Assembly: GCF_910594985.1 (NCBI RefSeq)
Contig: NZ_CAJVCE010000006.1
Coordinates: 124,001-188,000 of the forward strand
Direction: 5' to 3'
Source: Paenibacillus allorhizosphaerae
Lineage (GTDB): Bacteria; Bacillota; Bacilli; Paenibacillales; NBRC-103111
DNA: 64,000 nucleotides
A program made the position numbers and the translations under genes. The number at the start of each line of letters is the position of its first letter. Within the stretch, counting starts at the first letter, position 1. The notes under the pieces were generated by a model. It searched no databases. It was not told the DNA's origin and was given only the letters and a program-made list of their open reading frames with translations. Shown piece after piece: positions 18,043 through 27,337 of the stretch.

Positions 18043-20013
18043 TTAGTTCATTCCGGCAGGACGGCCGCCACGGCCGCCTCCCGGACCGCGACCGCCAGCA
18101 CCGCCGGGACCGCCGAACGTATTGGCTGTGGTCACACCCGATTCGTTCACATAGGTCACTTTGTCTCCAAGCGTAAAGGTGACGATCTTCGTGCCGCCGC
18201 TAGTCACGCCGCCTGCGTACATACCGTCGGTCGCAGTACCGGTAGACTTGCCGCCGGTAGAAATGGTGTACTCAGTGCCGGCTTTCAGTTCCGGTGAGGA
18301 GATGACGATGCTGCTGAACGTTTTCGCCGGCGCGAATGTCGCGATCGTCTTACTCGTGCCGTCCTTCAACGTCACCAAGGTGCCGGCCTGAAGCGTGCCC
18401 GGGAAGGTCATATGAACCGCTCGCTGCGACGAAGTATCCGAAGGCGCCTGAGCCATACCCGAGCTACCGGCCGCGATGAGCGTGCCGCCGGACTGCTCGA
18501 AGGTCCCGTCGTAATCCAGTGCGCCGTTACCGTTGCCGCTCGGACCATTCACGATGACGGTTCCGCCGGTCATGACCATCGAGCCGTTGGAATCGAGACC
18601 GTCGCCCGCGGCGTCCACAACCATATAGCCGCCGCTGATCGTCAGCTTGCCGCTTGCGGTATTCGTCATACCTTTGCCGCCGGCGGCCGAGCTATTGCTC
18701 TCGCTGCTGACATTCACGCCGTCGTCTTTCGAGACGAGACGGACCTTTCCTCCCGAGATTGCGATATCCAAGCTCTCGATGCCTTCATAGCTCGTGGTAA
18801 TATCGATGGTTCCGTTCAAGATCGAAAGTGTCGTGTCCGCGTGAATGCCGTCATCGCCGGCGGCCAACACGAGCTGTCCGCCTGCAATCGAAATATTGGC
18901 GTTGCTGTGTATTGTGTCGTCCGCCGCGTCGACCTGGAACTTGCCGTCCGCAATTGCGATGTCCGCCCCCGCCTTCAACGCTTTGCCGCTGCTGGACTCC
19001 GCATCGTCCGTCGCTGTCTGAGCTTGCGGCCCTCCGCCGAAGCCGCGCGGATCTTGCTCTTGATGCGTCTTTGTGGAGGCCGCGCTGCCGCCGCCGGATA
19101 CGATATCGAACGTGCCGCCGCCGATCAAGATCGAAGACGCCGCCTGGATGCCATCGCCGGCGGACGTAATGTTGAACGTCCCTCCTTTGATAGCGACAAA
19201 GCCCTTATCCGCGTCGGTATCGTTCGTTGTCTTGACGCCGTCTCCGCCCGCTTTGATCGTAATGGAGCCGTCCTGTACCGCGAACAAATCGCGTCCGATC
19301 ACGCCGTCATCGACCGCCTGCACGTCGATCGTGCCGCCCAGCATCTTCAAATCGTCCTTGCTGACGATACCGTCGTTCATTTTGCCTTGAACGGTCAATT
19401 TGCCGGACCCGTTAATCGTCAGATCGCCCTTGCTGAAGATCGCTGCGATCGCCGCGTCCTCGGACGTATCCGAATAACCGGATCCGTCGGAAACGGCGTT
19501 ATCCGTGCCGTCCTGCAGCGTGACGATCGTCTTGTCCGCCTCTTTCACATAAATGGCAGGACCGTCTTGTTTGCTGATCTGTGCCCCGTTCAGCACGAGA
19601 TGTACGTCGGCGTCCTTCGGCGCATCGACTACAATCTGCCCATCGGATAGCTTGCCGGCCACGACATAGGTGCCGGCCGCCGTAATCGTCACGATGCCGC
19701 CTTCCGCCTTCGCGCCCGAGCCTTCGACACTGGCGCCGGAGGCGCTCAGGCTGATCGAGGTGGAACTGTCCTTGCTCCAAGCCGTCAGCGCGTCGTTATC
19801 TTTGAAGCCAGCCTTCTCTGTCGCGTTCAGTCCGGCTAGCTGCACCGCGGCAGCCGATGCCGAACCGCCCGACTGTACCGCGGACACGGCGGTTTCGGAG
19901 GCACTGGCGGTTGCTGTAGTCGTATCTGTGGACTTTGCGCTGCATCCTGCAGCCAATAAGGTGCTTAAGAGCACGGCAGTCATCATCTTTGCTTTATTAG
20001 AACGTTTCATCAT
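18043..20013 (-). CDS. Beta-helix carbohydrate-binding (DUF4353) lipoprotein
   Basis: A 656-residue surface lipoprotein (lipobox LLAAGC, Cys24). The bulk is a series of short beta-helix turns marked by recurring acidic-Gly motifs (DDGVIGR, GDGVKTT, GDGIQAA, DDGIHAD, DDGVNVS, GDGLDSN) with GGT-I/V strands, as in the DUF4353 carbohydrate-binding family. The C-terminus is a Gly/Arg/Pro-rich tail ending GRPAGMN. It starts 19 bases after the DUF4956 gene, so it is the third gene of the operon. Likely binds cell-surface or matrix polymer; this is family-based inference. Confidence 0.85.
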   Translation of the reverse strand: MMKRSNKAKMMTAVLLSTLLAAGCSAKSTDTTTATASASETAVSAVQSGGSASAAAVQLAGLNATEKAGFKDNDALTAWSKDSSTSISLSASGASVEGSGAKAEGGIVTITAAGTYVVAGKLSDGQIVVDAPKDADVHLVLNGAQISKQDGPAIYVKEADKTIVTLQDGTDNAVSDGSGYSDTSEDAAIAAIFSKGDLTINGSGKLTVQGKMNDGIVSKDDLKMLGGTIDVQAVDDGVIGRDLFAVQDGSITIKAGGDGVKTTNDTDADKGFVAIKGGTFNITSAGDGIQAASSILIGGGTFDIVSGGGSAASTKTHQEQDPRGFGGGPQAQTATDDAESSSGKALKAGADIAIADGKFQVDAADDTIHSNANISIAGGQLVLAAGDDGIHADTTLSILNGTIDITTSYEGIESLDIAISGGKVRLVSKDDGVNVSSESNSSAAGGKGMTNTASGKLTISGGYMVVDAAGDGLDSNGSMVMTGGTVIVNGPSGNGNGALDYDGTFEQSGGTLIAAGSSGMAQAPSDTSSQRAVHMTFPGTLQAGTLVTLKDGTSKTIATFAPAKTFSSIVISSPELKAGTEYTISTGGKSTGTATDGMYAGGVTSGGTKIVTFTLGDKVTYVNESGVTTANTFGGPGGAGGRGPGGGRGGRPAGMN

Positions 20014-20031
20014 GTCATAACCCTCTCTTCA

Positions 20032-20712
20032 TTAGTTTTCCAGCGCAGCCGGATTCATGGTCAGCGTGATATCGAGATTGCCGTTTCGCGTGCGGACGGC
20101 GTCAAGCAGCTCCTTCTGATTCGTGTTCGGGCCAAGCTTCACGGCGTACACGATTTCGTACAAACTGCCGAGCTCGGTTGTGCGTACCTTTTTCAGCTCG
20201 TAATCGATGTTGAACTTTTTGAAGATTTCGTCGAACGCTTCCTCATAGCCGAGGTTCTCCGGGATGGTCACCTTTAGCGTCTTCACCGGCTCCTTGTTCG
20301 TTCCGAATTTGAAGGCCTTCAGAATAAACATAAGTAGGCACAGGAGCACAGTGAACAGCACCGCGTAGCCATAAGCGCCGACGCCGCACGCCAGGCCGGC
20401 GGCCATGGAGAACAAGACGTACGATATATCCTTTGAGTCGCCAGGGGCGCTTCTAAATCGGATGATAGAGAAAGCGCCGGCGAGACTGAAGGCGCGGGCG
20501 ATATTGCTGCCGATCAGCAAGATGATAATGGCAACAATCGTCGGCAAAATCATCATCGTCAGCGTGAAGCTCGGGGAATAGGCGGGCTGCGTCTTTATGT
20601 AAGTCCAGCTAATCAACCCGCCGAGGAGGATGGCGACCGCAAAGGTTAGCAACGCATGGGCGACATTCAATTCCGTGACGGCTGTGCTTGAGGTAAAAAT
20701 AGATTCAATCAT
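20032..20712 (-). CDS. DUF4956 membrane protein
   Basis: A 226-residue protein with about four membrane helices in residues 20-135 and a cytoplasmic C-terminal domain. The SIIRFRSAPGDSKDISYVLF segment (about 84-103) is the signature of DUF4956. The gene overlaps the upstream VTC gene (ATGA), which shows translational coupling. Function unknown in the family, which consistently travels with VTC-like and beta-helix proteins. Confidence 0.9.
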   Translation of the reverse strand: MIESIFTSSTAVTELNVAHALLTFAVAILLGGLISWTYIKTQPAYSPSFTLTMMILPTIVAIIILLIGSNIARAFSLAGAFSIIRFRSAPGDSKDISYVLFSMAAGLACGVGAYGYAVLFTVLLCLLMFILKAFKFGTNKEPVKTLKVTIPENLGYEEAFDEIFKKFNIDYELKKVRTTELGSLYEIVYAVKLGPNTNQKELLDAVRTRNGNLDITLTMNPAALEN

Positions 20713-21455
20713 ATGATTACACTCTTCCTTTCCTGATTCTGATTCGCATACCGAATCGATTTTTTATACTCATTGCCATACTTGGAGAAGCTCGTCCGGT
20801 ACATCTGATGCTCCGCCAGCAGCTTGGCCAGCCACACCGGGATCGTCTTCTCCGCCTTTACTTCCATCAGCCACTGGCCGCGTTCCAATAATGGATCGCC
20901 ATAATCGCCGGACTCCAGCTTGAGATCGTACCGCCGCGACCGGATGTTCGTATCGAACGTAATGCGCAGATCCCGATTGCCCTTGCAAAACATCGCAATC
21001 CGGTCGTACGCCAGATACACCATGGGCCGCAGCTCGTATCTTGACAGAAAATAATCAATCTCTTGGATGACTTGCCCGTTCATCCCTTTCCTGTAATCCG
21101 GCGCTTGACCGGTCCGAACGAACTCGTACGCTTCATGAAGCTTCAGCGCCGTCCGCCGCTTGTTGACCAGGCCGAATACCTTCTTCTTTAGCTCCAAATA
21201 CACCTTGGCATCCGGAGCGGGTACACCGTAGGCCCTGATCCGCAGCTTCTCCCTGTACTTCGGCTTCGAGAGGCTGTTGCGCACCAGAGTATGCTGCTTG
21301 GTGTCGTAGTACAGATTACTGATGGAATAAAACTTGTCGTCCTTGTTGAAGGCATCCAGCTCCATGTATTCCATCAGGCAGTTATAGATACTGTAAAAAG
21401 CCTTGGTATCCATCAGGTATTTGTTTTCGTATCGATTGAACACTTCGATCGCCAT
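20709..21455 (-). CDS. VTC-domain polyphosphate polymerase-like protein
   Basis: About 248 residues. The ATG at 21455 follows GGGGAGCAGG and starts at MAIEVFNRYENKY, the conserved beginning of the VTC tunnel domain. Catalytic-type basic and acidic residues are present: ENKYLMD, LRIRAYG, LELKKKVFG with KRRTAL, and MEVKAEKTIP near the end. In yeast this fold makes polyphosphate from ATP; in bacteria the product is untested for most members. Cytoplasmic. First gene of the operon and divergent from a two-component system whose probable operator lies 66 bases upstream. Confidence 0.88.
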   Translation of the reverse strand: MAIEVFNRYENKYLMDTKAFYSIYNCLMEYMELDAFNKDDKFYSISNLYYDTKQHTLVRNSLSKPKYREKLRIRAYGVPAPDAKVYLELKKKVFGLVNKRRTALKLHEAYEFVRTGQAPDYRKGMNGQVIQEIDYFLSRYELRPMVYLAYDRIAMFCKGNRDLRITFDTNIRSRRYDLKLESGDYGDPLLERGQWLMEVKAEKTIPVWLAKLLAEHQMYRTSFSKYGNEYKKSIRYANQNQERKSVII

Positions 21456-21520
21456 GATCCTGCTCCCCTTTCCTTGCTTGGCGACGTCATCGCCTTCCAT
21501 ATGTCGTATCTTAGGGAGCG

Positions 21521-21539
21521 AACCTTTAACGAATCTTAA
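21521..21539 (-). promoter_or_regulatory. Direct-repeat element upstream of the VTC operon
   Basis: Read on the minus strand TTAAGATTCGTTAAAGGTT, which matches 16 of 19 bases of the element at 21728 on the other strand. It holds two TTAA(A)G(G)TT half-sites about ten bases apart, the geometry bound by OmpR-type regulators. A TAAGAT hexamer just downstream could be the -10 box. Confidence 0.55.
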
Positions 21540-21727
21540 ATGGAGAACGGCGCAAAATAATTTTTTACGAAAATGGATTCGATGCTATGATATAAACGGA
21601 ATAAAGAGAGTCGAGGCTTAAGGAAACAAAGGGATAGGGCGGAAAACGCATGTTCCATTCCATTCAACTATTACACCGGCCGAAGAATTTAAAGTATATC
21701 GGATTTGCGATGATAGCTTCACCCGGC

Positions 21728-21746
21728 TTAAGGTTGATTAAAGGTT
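21728..21746 (+). promoter_or_regulatory. Direct-repeat element upstream of the two-component operon
   Basis: TTAAGGTTGATTAAAGGTT, two tandem half-sites, 45 bases before the response regulator start and just ahead of a CATAAT -10-like hexamer. The mirrored copy at 21521 suggests that one regulator controls both operons, including its own. Confidence 0.55.
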
Positions 21747-21791
21747 CTCACATCATAATAAAGACATGACGAAATAAAGGGGTTGTACTGC

Positions 21792-22469
21792 ATGAGAATC
21801 TTGATCGTAGAAGACGAGGTGAATTTAGCGGAGGCGCTCTCGCAGATTTTGAAGAAGCAAAATTACTCCGTAGACGTCGTTCATGACGGGCAGGCGGGTC
21901 TGGACAATGCGCTCAGCGGCATATACGACCTGTTGCTGCTCGATATTATGCTTCCCGGGATGGACGGCCTTTCGATATTGAGGATAATTCGCACACAAGG
22001 TATCCATACGCCGGTCATAATGCTAACGGCGAAAGGCGAGATTCCGGACAAAATCGCCGGACTCGATCACGGAGCAGATGACTATGTCTCCAAACCGTTT
22101 TCCACGGAGGAGCTGCTTGCGCGCATCCGGGCGGCACTGCGGCGCAAAGGCGAGGTTATGCCGGAGGACGGGCTGCGGTTCGAAGATCTTGAACTGAACA
22201 CGTCAACGCTCAAGCTTACATGCAAGGGCAAGGAGCTGAAGCTGATTCTGAAAGAAAGCGAGCTGCTCGAGCTTTTGATGACAAGGAAGCAGGCCGTCAC
22301 GTCTAAAGAGCAGATGATCGAGAAGCTGTGGGGATTCGACTCCGACGCCGAGCATAATAACGTGGAAGTGTACATTTCGTTTCTTAGGAAAAAGCTCGCT
22401 TTCTTGCAATCCTCGGTCCGCATCAATACCATCCGCGGCGTGGGCTACGTATTGGAGGCGTCCTCCTGA
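21792..22469 (+). CDS. OmpR/PhoB family response regulator
   Basis: 225 residues. The ATG at 21792 follows AAAGGGG and begins MRILIVEDE. The receiver domain has the acidic pocket (Glu7, Asp8), phospho-acceptor Asp51 in LLLLDIMLPGMDG, and TAKGE around the conserved Lys. The C-terminal winged helix ends RGVGYVLEAS. The stop overlaps the kinase start (TGATG). Likely controls its own operon and the VTC/DUF4956 operon through the repeats described. Confidence 0.93.
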   Translation: MRILIVEDEVNLAEALSQILKKQNYSVDVVHDGQAGLDNALSGIYDLLLLDIMLPGMDGLSILRIIRTQGIHTPVIMLTAKGEIPDKIAGLDHGADDYVSKPFSTEELLARIRAALRRKGEVMPEDGLRFEDLELNTSTLKLTCKGKELKLILKESELLELLMTRKQAVTSKEQMIEKLWGFDSDAEHNNVEVYISFLRKKLAFLQSSVRINTIRGVGYVLEASS

Positions 22470-23746
22470 TGTTTAATAAGCTGCGCAACCGGCTCCTCCT
22501 GATGAACATGGTCATCATTTCGGTTATTATGCTTGGCGCCTTCGCAACCATCTATACGATTACGTATCAGAATGTGCGGAGAGACGTCCAGATGGATCTC
22601 CAGCATGAAGTGGATTCTTTTGGAAAACTTGGCGGGGCTATAGGCAAACCGGACGGGGCTGGGGGCAAAAGAGGCGGCCCCCCCGGCAAAAAAGGCGGAG
22701 AGATGACAGGGCCGGCTCACCCGCGTTCGGTCTCCTTCTCGCTGCAAACCGACGAGCAAGGAAACATCCTGGAGACGAATTCCCGTTTTGAAATGACCGG
22801 TGATTTTTATGCAGCCGTCGCCAAAAAGGCAGCCGCCAATCCTGCGCAATACAGCAAGTTCACACTCGATGGGACACGGTGGGCGTACAGCGCGATGCAA
22901 AATCAAGCGGGCTATTTCATTGTCTTTATGGACGTTACGCCCCAGGAGCGTATTTTAACCACTCTCATCTATACGTTTTCCGTCGTTGCGCTTGTCATGC
23001 TGGGAATCATTTATTTGACCAGCCGCTACTTCGCCGACCGCTCCATCGCACCGGTCAAGGAGGCGTTCGACAAACAGAAGCGGTTTATCGCCGACGCTTC
23101 TCATGAACTGAAGACGCCGCTGGCCGTTATCAACACCAACGCCGACGTCCTGCTGGCCAACGGCACAGACACGATCAACGAGCAGGCCAAGTGGTTACAC
23201 CATATCAAGTCGGAGACGGAACGCATGAAGATACTCACGAGAGATTTGCTGTATCTCACCGAGATGGAAGACGCCAGATCGCGCATGATCCACGTCCCGT
23301 TCGACCTGAGCGAAGCCGTCGAGAGCGTCATCCTCACAATGGAGGCTGTCATCTTCGAGAAAGATCTCGCGTTTGACTACGACATCGAACCCAACCTTAC
23401 CGTCACCGGCAGCAGCGAGCAGATGAAGCAGGTGGCCATGATTCTTCTGGACAATGCGATCAAATACTGCAATCCGAAGGGATCCATCTCTCTCGTGCTG
23501 AAGAGGCATCAAAATCATATCCAGCTGTCCGTGTCTAACACAGGTCCGGGCATACCCGCCGAGCATCTGGATAAAATTTTCGACCGCTTTTACCGCGTTG
23601 ATGCCTCGCGTTCGCGGCAGAGCGGCGGCTACGGCCTTGGGCTCGCTATCGCCAAGTCGATTGTCGCCCAGCACCGAGGCAAAATCTACGCAAGGAGTGT
23701 GCCGAACGAGACGACGACATTTTATGTGCAGCTGAACGAACGCTAA
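22469..23746 (+). CDS. Two-transmembrane sensor histidine kinase
   Basis: A 425-residue kinase. Membrane helices at about residues 11-33 and 164-184 enclose an extracellular sensor loop. That loop contains a striking Gly/Lys/Pro-rich segment (about 52-80, with GGPPGKKGGEM) predicted to be flexible and positively charged, perhaps suited to bind a polyanion. No HAMP is obvious. The HisKA motif SHELKTPLAV carries His212; N, G1 and G2 boxes of the ATPase are present (DNAIKYC, NTGPGIP, GYGLGLAIA). Partner of the preceding regulator. Confidence 0.92.
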   Translation: MFNKLRNRLLLMNMVIISVIMLGAFATIYTITYQNVRRDVQMDLQHEVDSFGKLGGAIGKPDGAGGKRGGPPGKKGGEMTGPAHPRSVSFSLQTDEQGNILETNSRFEMTGDFYAAVAKKAAANPAQYSKFTLDGTRWAYSAMQNQAGYFIVFMDVTPQERILTTLIYTFSVVALVMLGIIYLTSRYFADRSIAPVKEAFDKQKRFIADASHELKTPLAVINTNADVLLANGTDTINEQAKWLHHIKSETERMKILTRDLLYLTEMEDARSRMIHVPFDLSEAVESVILTMEAVIFEKDLAFDYDIEPNLTVTGSSEQMKQVAMILLDNAIKYCNPKGSISLVLKRHQNHIQLSVSNTGPGIPAEHLDKIFDRFYRVDASRSRQSGGYGLGLAIAKSIVAQHRGKIYARSVPNETTTFYVQLNER

Positions 23747-23794
23747 CCGCGTCAGCGAGGCTGCTCCAATCGTTCCAGTAGGGATCAACAAAAG

Positions 23795-23830
23795 GCCGTC
23801 CCGGCGCATCACTTGGGGACGGCTATTTTT
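23795..23830 (+). terminator. Rho-independent terminator after the kinase gene
   Basis: Stem GCCGTCCC/GGGACGGC (23795-23802 and 23816-23823) followed by TATTTTTG, about 50 bases after the stop. Confidence 0.8.
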
Positions 23831-23874
23831 GTTGCGCTTTCGATGAAATCTGCAAACCGTAATGTCGTATCACG

Positions 23875-24863
23875 CTACATTTCATTTTTTTCAAGCGATT
23901 TTTTAATTTCATCCACTACTCTTTTATATCCTGCGGTTGGCTTATCCGCGAGACGTTTCAGTTCACTTTCAAGAAGAGTAGTATAAGCCATATGGAAAGC
24001 TTTTTCTCGGGGAACTTCTATATCGGGAAGAACGCCTACGCCCTCCCAATTGCCCTTAGTCACCGGATTTATTGCGCGTCCATTAGGGATAAACACTTCA
24101 AACTCCCTATTGATTCTGTACGTTTTTCCCGGGTGAGCCCCGCCTCCGGTACGTTCCCCGACAACCACAGCCCGACCAATCGTTTGTAAATTGTAAGCAA
24201 ACTCCTCCGCGGCGGAGAATGTTTTCCGGCTCGTTAATATATAGAGAGGCTTGCTCCCGCCGAATCTTTTTCCAGGAACATAAGGCAAACTCCAATACTG
24301 ATGGGTTTCTTCATTTTTTCTCCAATACAAATTGTTCAGAAGTCTCGGTGACGGCTCCAGCAAATAGCTCGAGAGAAATGCTACCATATGTGGAGAGCCG
24401 CCAAAATTATTCCGTAAGTCAATAATCATACCATTTGTGTTGGCAAGAAACATCATTGCACCAGATGCCGTTTCGCCGGCATGTTCAGGCGGTGCAAAAG
24501 CTTGAAATTCCAGCAACCCAATATTTCCCGGTAACCGCTCGATTTTGGTGAATCCATAGTTATCCAGCTTTAGCATGGTCAAGTAATGATCTTGATCGAC
24601 CTTACGATCCTCTTCCGTTTTCTCGGCTTGCGGTTCTTTCGTTCGATGCCGCATTTGTAAATGCTTATCCCGAGAATGCCCTGCAATTGCGCCGTTACGA
24701 TTTCTGCGAATAAGGAAAAATCATTGATGCTGGCGTATTCGTTGTTATTTAACCGCCCGGTAACATCATGACTCATGTTTGCAGCCGTTTCGGGAAAAAC
24801 ATAATGATCCATTAGCAGTTTGGTCAGTGCATTTATCGTTTTTGCCTTAAAAGATTGATCCAT
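23875..24863 (-). pseudogene. S41 family peptidase, frameshifted
   Basis: The ATG at 24863 follows GGAGGT and opens an N-terminal domain (ALTKLLMDHYVFPETA). The frame is lost near 24670-24690, where the coding sequence shifts by one base into a downstream frame reading GHSRDKHLQMRHRTKEPQ and then the catalytic domain to 23875. That domain is intact: IDLRNNFGGS, then TSRKTFSAAEEFAY, which carries the nucleophilic Ser, and GERTGGGAHPG. This is the IRBP-like tail-specific protease layout, cytoplasmic since no signal peptide is seen. Either a real pseudogene or a one-base sequence error. Confidence 0.8.
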
Positions 24864-24936
24864 CAACGTACCTCCGGTGAATGCTGCATTCCCTATCCTT
24901 TCAACCGCACAAAACGTGCAAGCGTAAAATTCTTAC

Positions 24937-25302
24937 CTAACCAATCTCGATTATCGTTAAAATATTGCCGTCAAGATCAAAAAAGTCAAACCGCCTCGGG
25001 TCACCCTCGCGATAACCGGTCATCTTGACCCCGCGCTCCTTCAGCTTTGCCCGCACCGAATCCAGATCCTTGACCGCAAAGTTAAAAGGGCAGTAGTTCT
25101 GATTCGCAATGTAATCCTTTACCTCGACAAGATGAAAACCGACATTCTTACCTACGAGTAACCCTGCAAATCTCTTATTCTGCCAACGTACCTCAAGCCC
25201 GAAAATGTCGGTATACCAATCTACCGCTTTCCCCAGTTCACGCACTGGCAAAAATACCGCGTCAATTCGTTCAACCAATTTCTCTTTCAGTTGCTCTGTC
25301 AT
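24937..25302 (-). CDS. VOC/glyoxalase family protein
   Basis: About 121 residues with the vicinal-oxygen-chelate beta-alpha-beta-beta-beta pattern: AVFLPVRELGKAVDWYTDIF at the start and RRFDFFDLDGNILTIIE at the end, where Glu of ILTIIE is the usual metal-ligand position. The ATG at 25302 follows GAGGTGG. Dioxygenase, glyoxalase or antibiotic-binding roles are all possible; none can be chosen. Confidence 0.82.
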   Translation of the reverse strand: MTEQLKEKLVERIDAVFLPVRELGKAVDWYTDIFGLEVRWQNKRFAGLLVGKNVGFHLVEVKDYIANQNYCPFNFAVKDLDSVRAKLKERGVKMTGYREGDPRRFDFFDLDGNILTIIEIG

Positions 25303-25328
25303 AGGTTCCACCTCATCGAATAGTTATT

Positions 25329-26324
25329 TTAGGATTGCAAGACATCGGCGATACCGCGCAGACGCTCTATAGCCTGTTCTTCCTGCACTTTCGCGTATTG
25401 CAGCACCCATATGGCGGTACGCGCGTTTTTGGCAAGATTGGGCTCCCCGCCATACGGATCTGGAAATAGCACCCGCAGTTTGCGCAGCGCCTTCACGGCC
25501 TCTGCATAATACTCGGCCGCTTCCCCAGCCAACACGCGAATTTTGCGATCCCGGCCAGACGAATCGTTTCCCCAGCTGCCGTTCAGCCTGCATAGGAACG
25601 CTACTGCAAATTCCCTTGCGTCATACAGCTGGTGTATGTGATAGGCGTTCCCGTTAGGTTCCACGTTGCCCGATCGAAACGCTTCGATCCATGCGGCATA
25701 GCCCGCAGGCCCGGCACGAAACGGATCAGTCGGTTTGCCGTTACCCCTCTCTTCCAGATGATCGAAGGTCATCTGCAGCATGTCTCGGAGCACATCCGCC
25801 GGATGAACCGGAATTAGGCCGATCAGGGCAAGAACGAACATCTCGCCCGTACGCCCGCCGCCTAGCTGCTCGTACTTTATCGTGCCATTCTGGTACAAAT
25901 CTTTGCCATACAGGCTGGAACGATCATCGTCATACCCGTACAGAACCCCGAATTCCGGCAGAAACAAGTCCCATACGATAGCCGGTACTCCGCGATCTAT
26001 ACTTCGCTGCACGAGATCGACCGCCTCGACGACGAACTCCGGCGAGGGATCTACGCAGCCCGGACCTCCTTTATATCGGCTAAGCAAACCGACATTTCTC
26101 AGTCCTTCGGTCAATACCGGTCCCCAATCATAAGCGGTAACGGCCGCCCCTCTTGCTCGCAGCGGATCCGCCTGAATGCGGAACGCATGCCCGGTGTACC
26201 CCATCATGTCGATCAGATCGGCCTGGAAGCCGGGGAGAAAGTTCGCCGCCCGATGTACGGCTTGAATTGCGGTATTGGAAGTAAGCTGAAAGCTTGTCCG
26301 GGGGATCAACTGCAGCTTGGTCAA
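25329..26324 (-). CDS. BtrH/papain-like domain protein lacking catalytic residues
   Basis: About 331 residues. The TTG at 26324 follows AAGGGGGAG; an earlier TTG overlapping the sigma-factor stop is an alternative. It aligns by eye over its whole length with the C-terminal part of the LamG protein at 27338-29080 (GYTGHAFRIQAD versus VYTGQAFAINTD; FGVLYGYDDD versus HGLIYGYDDE). The fold resembles BtrH-N or C39-like cysteine peptidase domains. Unlike its relative, it has Ser/Thr where the other has Cys, and Phe where the other has His. It is therefore probably non-catalytic. Translationally coupled to an ECF sigma factor, so a regulatory partner role is possible (inference). Confidence 0.6.
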   Translation of the reverse strand: MTKLQLIPRTSFQLTSNTAIQAVHRAANFLPGFQADLIDMMGYTGHAFRIQADPLRARGAAVTAYDWGPVLTEGLRNVGLLSRYKGGPGCVDPSPEFVVEAVDLVQRSIDRGVPAIVWDLFLPEFGVLYGYDDDRSSLYGKDLYQNGTIKYEQLGGGRTGEMFVLALIGLIPVHPADVLRDMLQMTFDHLEERGNGKPTDPFRAGPAGYAAWIEAFRSGNVEPNGNAYHIHQLYDAREFAVAFLCRLNGSWGNDSSGRDRKIRVLAGEAAEYYAEAVKALRKLRVLFPDPYGGEPNLAKNARTAIWVLQYAKVQEEQAIERLRGIADVLQS

Positions 26325-26341
26325 CCGATTCTCCCCCTTTG

Positions 26342-27016
26342 TCAAAAATAGATTGAGCCTGGATGCAGCACTTGACGCTTGGGCAAGCCTAAAGCGCGGC
26401 GCCGACGTTTATGCGCCTCCAAATGCGCTCGCAGCGTTTCCAGCTTGAGCTTGGCTCTTGCACGCGTCATACAGTTATACACGTTTACTTTCGTGATTCC
26501 CAGCTCGCGAGCAATTTCATCAACGGTCCGCTGACGAAGCACTATGGCTTCCAGCACCGTCCGTTCCCGATTGCTGAGGCAGGAGAACTTGTCGGTTATG
26601 CTGACGATCAGCTCCTTGTACATAATGGATGTTGAGACATCTTCTCGAGTTAAGCCGTCAAACTGCTCGAACATTACCGTTTCGGACGACGGACACTCGC
26701 GCCGATACGGTCCGCCGCGCCTCAGCCTCATATATGCGCGGTTTCGTACGATCATGCGAAGCCACGGGCCAAATCGGTTCTCATCGATCAAGCTTCCCAT
26801 CTGTACAAAAGCGTCGACGAAAGCATCCTGCACGATATCATCGGCGAGGTAAGCGTCCCGCGTCATCGCATTCGCCCAGCCATACACCTGCGAACGATGG
26901 CGGCGCACAAGTTCCCCGAATGCCTCTCGATTGCCGCTGCGCGCGCTTCGGACAATATCCCGCTCGGTCATGCGATCCCAGTTTCTCGATGGAACCGAGC
27001 CTTTGCCGCCGTTCAT
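26342..27016 (-). CDS. ECF-type RNA polymerase sigma factor
   Basis: A 224-residue sigma-70 family ECF factor. Region 2 is at about residues 20-85 (AFGELVRRHRSQVYGWANAM, DDIVQDAFVDAF) and region 4 at about 145-195 (LSNRERTVLEAIVLRQ, VDEIARELGITKVNVYNCM). A basic C-terminal tail (KRRRRALGLPKRQ) extends past region 4. No anti-sigma factor with a membrane helix is adjacent; instead the next gene is the BtrH-like protein. A start within an ATG-rich beginning is uncertain by a few codons. Confidence 0.9.
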   Translation of the reverse strand: MNGGKGSVPSRNWDRMTERDIVRSARSGNREAFGELVRRHRSQVYGWANAMTRDAYLADDIVQDAFVDAFVQMGSLIDENRFGPWLRMIVRNRAYMRLRRGGPYRRECPSSETVMFEQFDGLTREDVSTSIMYKELIVSITDKFSCLSNRERTVLEAIVLRQRTVDEIARELGITKVNVYNCMTRARAKLKLETLRAHLEAHKRRRRALGLPKRQVLHPGSIYF

Positions 27017-27285
27017 CCCCTTTTTCCTCCCCTCTTCTATATCAAGTCCGCTTCCAACTTATAGATGCCGGCCGTAACAAAAAGCTAACAAAAGTATTTA
27101 AATATTTATTTCGTCAGGAGACAGCACCATCCAGGCAGCATCGTTGAATATTCGACAGAACCCATTCCAATCCTTCCAATTCATTCCACATCAATCATAC
27201 GTTCGTTCAATCCATAGCTCCTGCTCAGCAATACGTATAATCTCCCCACAGTAGCAGAACAACCTGCGGCAATGAGTTTTATCAC

Positions 27286-27323
27286 AAAAAAGACCGAAAA
27301 GATTCAAAGCATCCTTTTCGGTC
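27286..27323 (-). terminator. Rho-independent terminator after the LamG protein gene
   Basis: Ten-base stem GACCGAAAAG/CTTTTCGGTC followed on the minus strand by TTTTTTG. It sits about 15 bases after the stop. The rest of 27017-27337 shows only the presumed sigma-factor promoter. Confidence 0.85.
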
Positions 27324-27337
27324 ATGTACTTTCTCAT

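Noticed and set aside
18412-19650. A 412-codon open frame on the plus strand
   Set aside because: It is antisense to the beta-helix lipoprotein gene, whose lipobox, repeats and operon position are convincing; the antisense frame has Arg/Ala/His-biased composition typical of a shadow.
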